Positions 1-8,215 of a DNA stretch of 64,000 bases are shown in pieces. The stretch is from Rhodopseudomonas palustris (GTDB lineage Bacteria; Pseudomonadota; Alphaproteobacteria; Rhizobiales; Xanthobacteraceae): the NCBI RefSeq assembly GCF_003591005.1, contig NZ_QYYD01000004.1, positions 62,001 through 126,000 of the forward strand. The letters are read 5' to 3'. The notes beneath the pieces were generated by a model. The model made no database searches. It had not been told where the DNA came from and saw only the letters and a program-made list of their open reading frames with translations. Each line of letters begins with the position of its first letter. Positions within the stretch are counted from its first letter, which is position 1. The position numbers and the translations under genes were made by a program.

Positions 1-166
1 CCGGCGGTTGGCGCTACCAAACTCGCCCGTTTGGTATGGTTTCGAGACCGATCTTGCAAGTGCGGCCCACTCGGCGCTTGCCGCGTGGCCAAAGCGGCGG
101 CTAAACAGGCGCGCTTTCGGCGACTTCGACGTGAGATCACGGTCGAACCAATTTGAGGGCTTGATA

Positions 167-1147
167 GTGGAACAACCCATATTGGTGACCGGAGCCGCGG
201 GCTTCATCGGCTTCCACGTCGCGCGCGAACTGCTGGACGCGGGCCGCAGCGTCGTCGGGTTGGACAATCTCAACACTTACTACGATCCCGCCTTGAAACA
301 GGCGCGCCTCGCGCTGTTGCGCGATCATCCCGGTTTCACCTTCATTCAGGGCGATCTTGCCGACCGCACAGCTGCCGCTGCGCTATTCGCCGCGCGCCGC
401 TTTCCCGTGGTGATCCACCTCGCTGCGCAGGCCGGCGTCCGGCATTCGCTCAGCCATCCCCATGACTACGCCGACGCCAATCTTGAGGGCTTCCTCAACG
501 TGCTCGAGGGCTGCCGCCATAACGGCTGTCAGCATTTGATCTACGCCTCGTCGTCCTCGGTTTACGGCGCCAATACCAAGCTGCCGTTCTCGGTCGAGGA
601 TCGCACCGATCATCCGATCAGCCTGTACGCCGCCTCGAAGAAGGCCAACGAGGTGATGGCGCATTCCTACAGCCATCTGTACCGGCTGCCGACCACGGGC
701 CTGCGCTTCTTCACGATCTACGGCCCTTGGTATCGGCCCGACATGGCGCTGTTCCTGTTCGCCGACGCCATCACCCAGGGCCGCCCGATCAAGCTGTTCA
801 ACCACGGCAAGATGCGCCGCGATTTCACCTATGTGGCGGATGTCACACGCGTGATCCTGCGTCTCATCGAGTTGGTTCCGCCGGCCGAGACCGGCCGCGC
901 GCCAGCTCGGCTCTATAATGTCGGCAACCACCAGCCGGAAGAACTGATGCACGTGGTCGCCTTGCTGGAGCAGGAACTCGGCCGCTCCGCGGTCAAGGAT
1001 ATGCTGCCGATGCAGCCTGGCGACGTGCCGGCGACCTTTGCCGACGTCGATGACCTGATGCGCGATGTCGGGTTCAAACCGGAGACCGCGATCGAGGACG
1101 GAATTCGCAGCTTCGTCGGCTGGTACCGGTCTCATTATCGCGTCTGA
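167..1147 (+). CDS. UDP-glucuronate 4-epimerase-like SDR (LpsL/CapI type)
   Basis: An extended short-chain dehydrogenase of about 326 residues. The nucleotide-binding glycine motif TGAAGFIG lies at residues 8-15 and the catalytic Y-x3-K at about Y154/K158 (YAASK), preceded by the SSSVYG strand. The block RFFTIYGPWYRPDMALFLF is typical of UDP-glucuronate/UDP-galacturonate epimerases, so the likely reaction is C4 epimerisation of UDP-GlcA for LPS or capsule. The reading frame is open upstream to position 8, but the GTG at 167 has a GAGGG at 155-159 with 7-nt spacing and starts directly at the Rossmann strand, so I prefer it. It is followed by two more sugar-nucleotide genes on the same strand. 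The family is certain; the exact sugar is inferred. Confidence 0.85.
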   Translation: MEQPILVTGAAGFIGFHVARELLDAGRSVVGLDNLNTYYDPALKQARLALLRDHPGFTFIQGDLADRTAAAALFAARRFPVVIHLAAQAGVRHSLSHPHDYADANLEGFLNVLEGCRHNGCQHLIYASSSSVYGANTKLPFSVEDRTDHPISLYAASKKANEVMAHSYSHLYRLPTTGLRFFTIYGPWYRPDMALFLFADAITQGRPIKLFNHGKMRRDFTYVADVTRVILRLIELVPPAETGRAPARLYNVGNHQPEELMHVVALLEQELGRSAVKDMLPMQPGDVPATFADVDDLMRDVGFKPETAIEDGIRSFVGWYRSHYRV

Positions 1148-1280
1148 TGTGGCGCGGGGGACTCACAGATAATTGTAATTGTCTGAATCAAAACGTGTTT
1201 GGGCAATTTGCGCGCTGCATCGCCACACCTGTGACGGCGTGCTAGGAAGCCGCATCATTCATTTTTCGAGGCATTCCGCC

Positions 1281-2276
1281 ATGACGTCCGCTCCAGATCT
1301 GGTCAAGATTTCCGCGCTCCGGGTTGGCGTCATCGGTGCTGGAGTGATGGGCACCAACCACGCGCGCGTGCTGGCCGGTCTGCCTGGCGTGACCCTGGTC
1401 GGAATCGTCGACCCGCTCGACGAGCATCGCAAGCGCGCGATCGAGCTGATCGGCTGCAAGACCTTCGCAACGCTTGATGAATTGCTGCTGGCCGGGGTCG
1501 ACGCGGTGACCATCGCGGCGCCGACCCATCTGCACCACGAGGTGGCGCTGACCTGCATCGGCCGCGGTGTCCATGTGCTGGTCGAAAAGCCGATCGCCTC
1601 GACGGTCGAAGAGGGGCGCGAGATCGTCGCCGCCGCCCGCAAGGCCGGCGTGACGTTGATGGTCGGCCATGTCGAACGCTTCAACCCCGCAGTCGCCGCC
1701 ATCAAGCAGGCGATTCGCAACGAGGACATTCTGTCGATCGGCATCACCCGGGTCGGCCCGTTCCCACCGCGGATGTCGAATGTCGGCGTGGTGATCGATT
1801 TGGCCGTGCACGACATCGACCTGATTCGCTGGTTCACCGAATCCGAGATCGTCGACGTGCAGCCGCAACTCACTTGCGCGGTCGCCGAGCGCGAAGACAT
1901 CGCGCTGCTGCAATTCCGCACCGAGTCCGGCGTGCTGGCGCATATCAACACCAACTGGCTGACGCCGTTCAAAGCCCGTAACGTCACGGTGGCGACCCGC
2001 GGCAAATACGTGATGGGCGATCTCCTGACCCGTCAGGTCACCGAGTGCTTCGGCTTCAAGGCTGACGGCAGCTATTCGATGCGGCATCTGCCGGTCGGCC
2101 ACGACGAGCCGCTGCGCGCCGAACTGATTGCCTTCCTGAACGCGGTGAGGACCAACAATACGCCCGCTGTCACCGGCGAAGAGGGCGTTGCCAGCCTCGA
2201 GATCGCCATCCAGTGCCTGGAGCAGCCGCCGAAGGCTGCGGCCGGCCGCAAGCCGCCGCTGCGTGCCGCTGGCTGA
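1281..2276 (+). CDS. gnnA: Gfo/Idh/MocA oxidoreductase, probable UDP-GlcNAc 3-dehydrogenase (GnnA-like)
   Basis: An NAD(P)-dependent oxidoreductase of 331 residues. It has an N-terminal Rossmann motif GAGVMG (residues 19-24), the Gfo/Idh EKP motif near residues 102-104 and a GHVERFNP block common in UDP-GlcNAc 3-dehydrogenases. The ATG at 1281 has GAGG at 1268-1271; the frame stays open upstream to a TTG at 1179 but that part shows no conserved pattern. The next gene is a DegT-type aminotransferase. The pair resembles GnnA/GnnB of Acidithiobacillus ferrooxidans, which oxidise and then transaminate C3 of UDP-GlcNAc to make the 2,3-diamino sugar used in lipid A. R. palustris lipid A is classically described as carrying 2,3-diamino-2,3-dideoxyglucose. 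A WbpB/WlbA-like role in O-antigen synthesis is the main alternative. Confidence 0.72.
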   Translation: MTSAPDLVKISALRVGVIGAGVMGTNHARVLAGLPGVTLVGIVDPLDEHRKRAIELIGCKTFATLDELLLAGVDAVTIAAPTHLHHEVALTCIGRGVHVLVEKPIASTVEEGREIVAAARKAGVTLMVGHVERFNPAVAAIKQAIRNEDILSIGITRVGPFPPRMSNVGVVIDLAVHDIDLIRWFTESEIVDVQPQLTCAVAEREDIALLQFRTESGVLAHINTNWLTPFKARNVTVATRGKYVMGDLLTRQVTECFGFKADGSYSMRHLPVGHDEPLRAELIAFLNAVRTNNTPAVTGEEGVASLEIAIQCLEQPPKAAAGRKPPLRAAG

Positions 2277-2346
2277 TCGGCGCTCGAGAGTTTCCAGTCG
2301 CGCCTCGCGGCGCATTCCTCTTTCATCACCGATCAAGCCGAGCTCC

Positions 2347-3498
2347 ATGAACCAGCACCTCCGCACCGACTCTGTGCCCTTCATCGATGTCGGCGCACAG
2401 CGCCGCAGGCTTGGCCCCGCACTCGACGAGGCCGTCGGCAAAGTGCTGAATCACTGCCAGTTCCTCGGCGGACCCGAGGTGCTGGCGCTGGAAGCCGAAC
2501 TCGCCGCGTACACCGGCGCCCGCTACGTCGTCACCTGCTCGAGCGGCACCGACGCGCTGCTGATGGTGCTGATGGCCAAGGGGATCGGCCCCGGCGACGC
2601 GGTGCTGTGCCCGTCCTTCACGTTCTGCGCGACCGGCGAGGCGGTGGCGCTGACCGGCGCGACGCCGCTGTTCGTCGACGTCGACGAAGTGACTTTCAAC
2701 ATCGATATCGGCTCGCTGAAGCGCGGCATTGGTACGGCCAGGAAGCTCGGGCTCAAGCCGCGTGCGGTCATCCCGGTCGATCTGTTCGGCCAGGCGGCCG
2801 ATCATGCCGCAATCGCCACGATGGCGGCCGACGAGGGGCTGTTCGTGCTCGACGACGCCGCGCAAGGATTTGGCGCGACCTACCGGGGCAAGAAGCTCGG
2901 CACCTTCGGCCTCGCCACCGCAACCAGCTTCTTCCCGGCCAAGCCGCTCGGCTGCTTCGGCGATGGCGGCGCGATCTTTACCGATGATGCCGAACTGGTC
3001 GACGGTCTGCGCAGCGTCCGAGTTCACGGCCAGGGCGGCGACAAATACGACAACATCCGGCTCGGCCTGACCGCCCGGCTCGACACCATCCAGGCCGCGA
3101 TCCTGCTTGAAAAGCTGAAGATCTTCGACGACGAGGTCGCCGCGCGCAACCGCGCCGCAGAGCGCTATTCCGCCGCTCTCGGCAATCTCGTCACGGTGCC
3201 GCGGCTCGCCGAGGGCTGCAGCTCGGTGTGGGCGCAATACACCATCCGGCTGCCGCAGGGGATCGACCGCGACGGCTTCGCGGCGGCGCTGAAGGCCCAG
3301 GGCATTCCGACCGCGATCTATTACGCCAAGTCGATGCACCAGCAGACCGCCTACCGCGCATTCCCGACTGCGGATGGCGGGTTGCCGGTGTGCGAGCGGC
3401 TGTCGCAGGACGTCATCAGCCTGCCGATGCACGCCTATCTCGACGATGCGACGCAGGACCGCGTAATCGAAGCCGTGCGCGGCGCGGTGGGCGGCTAG
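2347..3498 (+). CDS. gnnB: DegT/DnrJ/EryC1/StrS sugar aminotransferase (GnnB-like)
   Basis: A PLP-dependent nucleotide-sugar aminotransferase of 383 residues. The SSGTDAL phosphate-binding loop follows a typical N-terminus, the cofactor aspartate lies in LDDAAQG, and the Schiff-base lysine is about K199 in FFPAKPLG. The open frame reaches back to 2188, overlapping gnnA, but the ATG at 2347 begins at the normal family N-terminus (PFIDVGAQ). It lies 70 bp after the gnnA-like gene and is probably co-transcribed with it. Expected reaction: glutamate-dependent transamination of the 3-keto UDP-sugar made by its neighbour. The family is certain and the substrate is inferred from context. A palindromic repeat follows the stop codon. 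Confidence 0.75.
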   Translation: MNQHLRTDSVPFIDVGAQRRRLGPALDEAVGKVLNHCQFLGGPEVLALEAELAAYTGARYVVTCSSGTDALLMVLMAKGIGPGDAVLCPSFTFCATGEAVALTGATPLFVDVDEVTFNIDIGSLKRGIGTARKLGLKPRAVIPVDLFGQAADHAAIATMAADEGLFVLDDAAQGFGATYRGKKLGTFGLATATSFFPAKPLGCFGDGGAIFTDDAELVDGLRSVRVHGQGGDKYDNIRLGLTARLDTIQAAILLEKLKIFDDEVAARNRAAERYSAALGNLVTVPRLAEGCSSVWAQYTIRLPQGIDRDGFAAALKAQGIPTAIYYAKSMHQQTAYRAFPTADGGLPVCERLSQDVISLPMHAYLDDATQDRVIEAVRGAVGG

Positions 3499-3533
3499 GC
3501 ACCGCGGCACGGGGCGCGGTCGGCACTGACTCT

Positions 3534-3641
3534 CGTCATTCCGGGGCGCGCAGCAAAGCGGAGCGAACCCGGAATCTCTGACGTCCACACAACTTCGGGA
3601 TTCCGGGTTCACGCGCCAAGGGGCGCGCGCCCCGGAATGAC
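3534..3641. repeat. Palindromic intergenic repeat, family B copy 1
   Basis: An imperfect long inverted repeat with outer arms CGTCATTCCGGGGCGCG and CGCGCCCCGGAATGAC. It lies between the aminotransferase and murJ. Two further copies with the same arms lie at 25915-26064 and 29032-29184. Transcribed, it would fold into a long hairpin, so it may also end or protect the upstream mRNA. Confidence 0.85.
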
Positions 3642-3739
3642 TCGCTTGGGGTAGGGCGGGGCAGGCGGTGCGCTGGCAAGGGCGAGGCCTGCGAGCGTTT
3701 CCGGTTTTGCCGCCCCGTCACTTCCTGTAGAAGCGGCGC

Positions 3740-5269
3740 ATGCTCAGGCGTATTTTCACCGTCGGCGGCTTCACGCTGTTGTCGCGACTGACCGGCTTTG
3801 CCCGCGACATCATGCTGGCGGCGATTCTCGGCGCCGGGCCGATTGCCGACGCGTTTTTCGTGGCGCTTCGGCTGCCCAACCATTTTCGCGCGATTTTCGC
3901 CGAGGGTGCGTTCAACGCCGCCTTCGTGCCGGCCTATGCGCATGTCCACGGCGAGAAGGGCGAGGCTTCCGCAAAACTATTCGCGGATCGCATCTTCACG
4001 CTGCTGTTCGTCTCGCAGCTGGTGCTGCTCGCGGTCGCGCTGGTGTTCATGCCGCAGATGATGAGCATCCTGGCGCCAGGCTTCACCGATGATCCGGCGC
4101 AGCGCGGGCTGGCGATCGAGCTGACACGAATTACCTTTCCGTATCTGCTGCTGATCACGCTGGTGACGCTGTATGGCGGAATCCTCAACGTGATGCAGCG
4201 CTTCGCGTCCGCCGCGGCGGCATCGATCTTCCTCAACATCTCGATGATGGCGACGCTGGCGCTCGCCGCGTTCTTCCCGACCGCCGGTCACGCCGCGGCG
4301 TGGGGCGTGCTGATCTCCGGCTTCCTGCAGTATTTCCTGCTGGCCGGCGATCTGTCGTTGCACGGCGGCCTGCCGCGGTTCGCACGGCCCAGGCTCGACG
4401 CCGATGTCCGCGCCTTCTTCCGCGCACTCGGCCCGGCGACGGTCGGCTCGATGGGGACGCAGCTGGCGCTGTTCGCCGACACCATCATCGCCACCTTCCT
4501 GCCGGCCGGCGCGCTGTCCGCGCTGTACTACGCCGACCGGCTCAATCAGTTGCCGATCGGCGTGATCGGCATTGCGATCGGCACCGTGCTGCTGCCCGAG
4601 ATGTCGCGGCAGCTCACCGCCGGCGATGATGCCGGCGCCAAGGCCTCGCAGCGCCGCGCTTTCGAGTTCACGCTGCTATTTTCGATGCCGTTCCTCGCCG
4701 CCTTCCTGACGGTGCCGGATGTGATCATGCGGGCGATGTTCGCGCGCGGCGCCTTCACCCGCGCCGACGCGCTGTCCGCCGGCGCGACGCTCGCAGCTTA
4801 TGCGATCGCGCTGGTGCCTTTCGTGCTGATCCGCAGCGCGGTGGCCCCCTTCTACGCGCGCAAGGACACGGCGACGCCGGTCAAGGCGGCGCTGACCGGC
4901 GTCGCTGCGAATGTCGTCCTCAAGGTGTTGCTGATGGGGCCGCTGGCCCAGGTCGGGCTGGCGCTCGCCACTGCCGCCGGCGCCTGGATCAATCTGCTGC
5001 TGGTGATCTTCTTCTCGGTGCGCGCCGGCTATCTGGAGTTCGACCGCGCGCTGACCTCGGCGATCGTCAAATTCGTCGCGACCGGCGTGCTGCTCGGCGC
5101 GGCGCTATGGGCAACGACCTGGTTCGGCGCACCCTATCTCGCCCAACTGCCGACGCTGCGCGACGAAGCGGCCTTGCTGCTGCTGATCATCGTCGGCGCG
5201 GTGGTCTACGGCGCGGCCGTCCTGCTGCTGTTCGGCCCGCGCTGGCTGAAGCGCCTGGTGCGGGGCTGA
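3740..5269 (+). CDS. murJ: Lipid II flippase MurJ (MviN family)
   Basis: A 509-residue polytopic membrane protein with about 14 hydrophobic segments, the usual MurJ length. The N-terminus shows the family signature: an SRLTGFARD stretch at about residues 14-22, then a DAFFVALRLPNHFRAIFAEGAF-like region carrying the conserved R, P, N and F/G residues. MurJ flips undecaprenyl-linked lipid II across the inner membrane for peptidoglycan synthesis. The ATG at 3740 is the family start. Inverted-repeat elements sit on both sides (3534-3641 and 5295-5427), so it is probably its own transcription unit. Confidence 0.96.
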   Translation: MLRRIFTVGGFTLLSRLTGFARDIMLAAILGAGPIADAFFVALRLPNHFRAIFAEGAFNAAFVPAYAHVHGEKGEASAKLFADRIFTLLFVSQLVLLAVALVFMPQMMSILAPGFTDDPAQRGLAIELTRITFPYLLLITLVTLYGGILNVMQRFASAAAASIFLNISMMATLALAAFFPTAGHAAAWGVLISGFLQYFLLAGDLSLHGGLPRFARPRLDADVRAFFRALGPATVGSMGTQLALFADTIIATFLPAGALSALYYADRLNQLPIGVIGIAIGTVLLPEMSRQLTAGDDAGAKASQRRAFEFTLLFSMPFLAAFLTVPDVIMRAMFARGAFTRADALSAGATLAAYAIALVPFVLIRSAVAPFYARKDTATPVKAALTGVAANVVLKVLLMGPLAQVGLALATAAGAWINLLLVIFFSVRAGYLEFDRALTSAIVKFVATGVLLGAALWATTWFGAPYLAQLPTLRDEAALLLLIIVGAVVYGAAVLLLFGPRWLKRLVRG

Positions 5270-5294
5270 TTTACTCGATCCGAACCTTTCGGCC

Positions 5295-5427
5295 CGTCGT
5301 CCCCGCGAAGGCGGGGACCCATAACCCCTGGCGATAAAGTTCTGCGCAGCGGCGGCGTATGTGTAGGACCGTCATCACTCCGCCGCGACTCTAGGGGCTA
5401 TGGGTCCCCGCCTTCGCGGGGACGACG
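5295..5427. repeat. Palindromic intergenic repeat, family C
   Basis: An inverted repeat with arms CGTCGTCCCCGCGAAGGCGG and its complement ending at 5427, with inner arms ACCCATAACCCC and GGGGCTATGGGT. It lies between the convergent murJ and carbamoyltransferase genes, where it could act as a bidirectional terminator. Only one copy of this family is seen in the window. Confidence 0.82.
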
Positions 5428-5487
5428 CTGTGTGTGAGGCGGCATGGTCGGCTTACAACGACGTCATGATGAGTCGAAGTCGCGGAC

Positions 5488-7296
5488 TCACCCCACCCGC
5501 GTCGTCGAGCGCACCAGGTTGGTGACGTCCGAATACACTTCCAGCACCGGGTTGATGAAGCGGTGGGCCTTGTTCTTCGACACGATGGTGTCGTGCATCA
5601 CCAGATAATCGATGCCGGTGGTGAGGAAACAGGCCATCGCGTCGCGCGGGGTTTCGACGATCGGCTCGCCCTTGATGTTGAAGGACGTGTTGACCAGCAC
5701 CGGCACGCCGGTCAGCGCCTCGAACTCCTTCAGGATGTAATACAGGTCCGGCGCGGTCTCTTCGTCCACCGTCTGCACCCGCGCGGTGCCGTCGACATGG
5801 ACGACGGCAGGGATCTTGTCGCGCCAAGCGGCAGCGACCGGCTTCGCCAGCAGCATGAACGGCGAGTCTCCCGCGCCCTCGAAGATCTCGTCGGCGCGCT
5901 CCTTCAGCACGATCGGCGCGAAGGGGCGGAACGGCTGGCGATGCTTGACGCGGCTGTTGAGGATGTCCTTCATCTCCGGCCGGCGCGGATCAGCCAGCAG
6001 GCTGCGGTGGCCGAGCGCGCGGGGCCCGAATTCGGAGCGGCCCTGGAACCAGCCGATCACCTTCTGGTCGGCCAGCAGCTTGGCGGCTTCCTTGTAGACT
6101 TGGTTGCTGCGCACGACGTTGATCTGCGGCTTGACGAAGAACCGCCTGGTGGCCTCTTCGATTTCGCCGTCCGTGTAGGGCCGGCCGATATAAGCGTGCT
6201 TCATTTCGAAGCTGCGCGGCTTCTGCTGGATGGCGAGATGGCCGTAGTAAGCGCAGCCGATCGCAATGCCGTCATCGCCGGCGGCCGGCTGGATCCAGAC
6301 ATTCTCGAACCCGGCCTCGCGCGCGATCCTCCCGTTAGCGACGCAGTTCAGCGCGACGCCGCCGGCGATGCAGAGGTTCTTGGCGCCGGTGGTTTCGCGC
6401 AGCCAGCGTGCACGCTCCAGCAGCACCCGCTCGGTATCATCCTGCACCCGCCAGGCGAGGTCTTCCCAGTGCTTCATCGCCGGGTGGGTTTCCCACTTGC
6501 CGGGCGAATCCATGATGTAGGGCTGGTTCAGCTCCGGCGTCCAATTCGGCACGGTCAGCTTGTTGTTCTCGAACTGCAGCATCGGCGGAATGGCGTTGGG
6601 CCGGCCATAGGGCGCCAGCCCCATCAGCTCGCCGCATTTGTTCCAGTCGCCGAACACGTAGCTCGAGGCGCGGCTGTAATACGCGCCGAGGCCGGGCATG
6701 TTGTAGAACTCGTCGGACAGGAAGCCGCGCTCCGGCTCCATGAACACCTTCTTCAGGCATTCGAGCTTGCTGCCGCTGAATTTGTAGTAGCTCTCCGACT
6801 CGCGGGCGAGCGGCGAAGCTTCGTCGCCCGGAAAGCTCTCGTCGACATCGGAGCGATAGCTGCCGACGCCGTCAACGATCATCACCACGCCCTCCTCGAA
6901 CGGGCACGGCGCAAACGCGCTATAGGCGTGCGCGAGGTGATGCGAGATCGTCATCACCTTGTTGGATGTGTTGCGGAACAGCGCGTGCGTGTTGGCATCG
7001 GGCCGCTCGTGCTCGGGCAGGAAGGCCGGCATGTCCTGATACATCAGCCGGTCTTCCATCTCCTGCACCGGCAGGATGTAACAGTTGCGCACCACCAGAT
7101 CGACGTCGGCCATGGTGATGCCTTCGGCATTCAGGCAATAGTCGATCACCTCTTTGTAGAAGCCGGTCGCGTGCTTCTCGCGGGTGACACGCTCCTTCTC
7201 GATTCCGAATGCGATCTCGCCGTCGCGCAGCAGGCAAGCGCTGACGTCGTGGTCGTAGGTGTTGAGGCCGAGGATGTAGCTGTGCTGTTTGGACAT
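5488..7296 (-). CDS. NodU/CmcH/TobZ-type O-carbamoyltransferase
   Basis: A 602-residue protein of the NodU/TobZ family, which transfers a carbamoyl group from carbamoyl phosphate, via a carbamoyl-adenylate, to a hydroxyl of a sugar or antibiotic. The N-terminal Kae1-like domain shows YDHDVSACLL near residue 14, HHLAHAYSAF, GGVALNCVANGR and AAGDDGIAIG. The C-terminal domain shows GRSEFGPRALGHRSLLADPR, FRPFAPIVL and NTSFNIKGEPIV. Length and motifs look complete. It is convergent to murJ and close to sugar-nucleotide genes, so an LPS or other envelope sugar is the likely acceptor, but that is inference. No nod genes are visible. Confidence 0.92.
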   Translation of the reverse strand: MSKQHSYILGLNTYDHDVSACLLRDGEIAFGIEKERVTREKHATGFYKEVIDYCLNAEGITMADVDLVVRNCYILPVQEMEDRLMYQDMPAFLPEHERPDANTHALFRNTSNKVMTISHHLAHAYSAFAPCPFEEGVVMIVDGVGSYRSDVDESFPGDEASPLARESESYYKFSGSKLECLKKVFMEPERGFLSDEFYNMPGLGAYYSRASSYVFGDWNKCGELMGLAPYGRPNAIPPMLQFENNKLTVPNWTPELNQPYIMDSPGKWETHPAMKHWEDLAWRVQDDTERVLLERARWLRETTGAKNLCIAGGVALNCVANGRIAREAGFENVWIQPAAGDDGIAIGCAYYGHLAIQQKPRSFEMKHAYIGRPYTDGEIEEATRRFFVKPQINVVRSNQVYKEAAKLLADQKVIGWFQGRSEFGPRALGHRSLLADPRRPEMKDILNSRVKHRQPFRPFAPIVLKERADEIFEGAGDSPFMLLAKPVAAAWRDKIPAVVHVDGTARVQTVDEETAPDLYYILKEFEALTGVPVLVNTSFNIKGEPIVETPRDAMACFLTTGIDYLVMHDTIVSKNKAHRFINPVLEVYSDVTNLVRSTTRVG

Positions 7297-7743
7297 TGAG
7301 CTCTTTTCTTCAGGGAGCGTTCAGGAATGGATGGCCGTAGGGTCGCCGCTACAACGCGGATCAGATCGTCATGTCGACGTCGCTCCACGCGACATAGCGG
7401 TTCATTGAGGTTGGCAGTCTTCGCACAATGTTCCGCCAAAACCTAACGGCGCCGTGTGTTGTTCATGGAACGCGCGAACGAGGCGGTTTTCGGACGATCC
7501 AATATCGCGGTGCACAATTTGAAACTCGAGTTCGTTGCGAAACGTTAGTCGCGGAAGCCAAGATCCGTTAGGCATCAAAGGCACCGCTGCTTGACCCAAT
7601 CTGTTGCTTGCTCCTAATCTTGTCGAATTGAGGCCGCAAAAGATCGGTTAGATCCACACGCATTTGAACCCGATCGGCGGACCCTGGCACCAATCCGGGC
7701 GAAGTCTGGTTCGAATGCTCAACCGACCGGGAGAAGGATGTAG
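7297..7743. other. Intergenic region, 447 bp, divergent promoters
   Basis: This region separates the divergent carbamoyltransferase and the Gly/Arg-rich secreted protein and must hold both promoters. I see no convincing sigma-70 pair, operator palindrome or small gene. A purine-rich GGGAGAAGGA just before 7741 is the ribosome binding site of the plus-strand gene. Confidence 0.5.
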
Positions 7744-8046
7744 ATGGCTCATAATGTTTCGAAAACCCGAAAGGGAATGCTCGCACGCGTGCTCGCAGCT
7801 GTAGCGCTGACTGGCATCTATGGCCTCAGCCTCGTTGGCACGTCAGCCGCGTTCCTGACGGCGACCACCACCACGGCCGACGCGCAGCGTGGCCGCGGCC
7901 GTGGTCGTGGCGGCGGGTTCTATCGCGGTGGCCGCGGGCGCGGGTTCTATCGCGGCGGGCGCGGTTACTATCGCGGCGGTCGTGGCTGGGGCTATCGCGG
8001 CGGCTGCGTGTTCAATCCCGTCTACGGCCGGGTGATCTGCTACTAA
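7744..8046 (+). CDS. Small secreted Gly/Arg/Tyr-rich repeat protein
   Basis: A 100-residue protein. A charged N-terminus is followed by a hydrophobic segment (about residues 13-37) and a likely signal-peptidase site after ADA near residue 47. The mature part is almost wholly Gly, Arg, Tyr and Phe in a YRGGRG-type tandem pattern, ending in CVFNPVYGRVICY with two cysteines that could form a disulfide. The ATG has a strong GGGAGAAGGA upstream, and a strong terminator follows, so it is a monocistronic, probably well expressed gene. The family is not recognised beyond low-complexity secreted proteins of this bacterial group. A highly basic exported peptide of this kind could bind polyanions such as LPS or nucleic acid, but this is speculation. 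Confidence 0.8.
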   Translation: MAHNVSKTRKGMLARVLAAVALTGIYGLSLVGTSAAFLTATTTTADAQRGRGRGRGGGFYRGGRGRGFYRGGRGYYRGGRGWGYRGGCVFNPVYGRVICY

Positions 8047-8088
8047 GCCGCGTTCGACTATACAGTCGATACGGCGATGGAAGTGACG

Positions 8089-8119
8089 AAGGTGCATCGG
8101 ATATCCGGTGCACCTTTTT
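8089..8119 (+). terminator. Intrinsic terminator of the Gly/Arg-rich protein gene
   Basis: AAGGTGCATCGGAT at 8089-8102 pairs with ATCCGGTGCACCTT at 8103-8116, with one G-U wobble as RNA, and runs into five T residues at 8115-8119. Confidence 0.88.
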
Positions 8120-8215
8120 CTTGTCCGCTGCTCGTGTTTATCCGGGCGGCGTTTGCGCGGCGCGCCGTTCCGCTGCAAGATGCGCGACGACAACGTCACG
8201 GAAAAAGGGTGATCC

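Noticed and set aside
5563..7299. 578-residue plus-strand ORF opposite the carbamoyltransferase
   Set aside because: It lies entirely antisense to a gene with full family motifs, and its composition (Val/Arg/His/Gln-rich) is that of a GC-rich shadow frame.
7690..7706. Possible sigma-54 promoter (TGGCAC...) before the Gly/Arg-rich protein gene
   Set aside because: The downstream GC element is off by one base from the required spacing and lacks the TTGC context.
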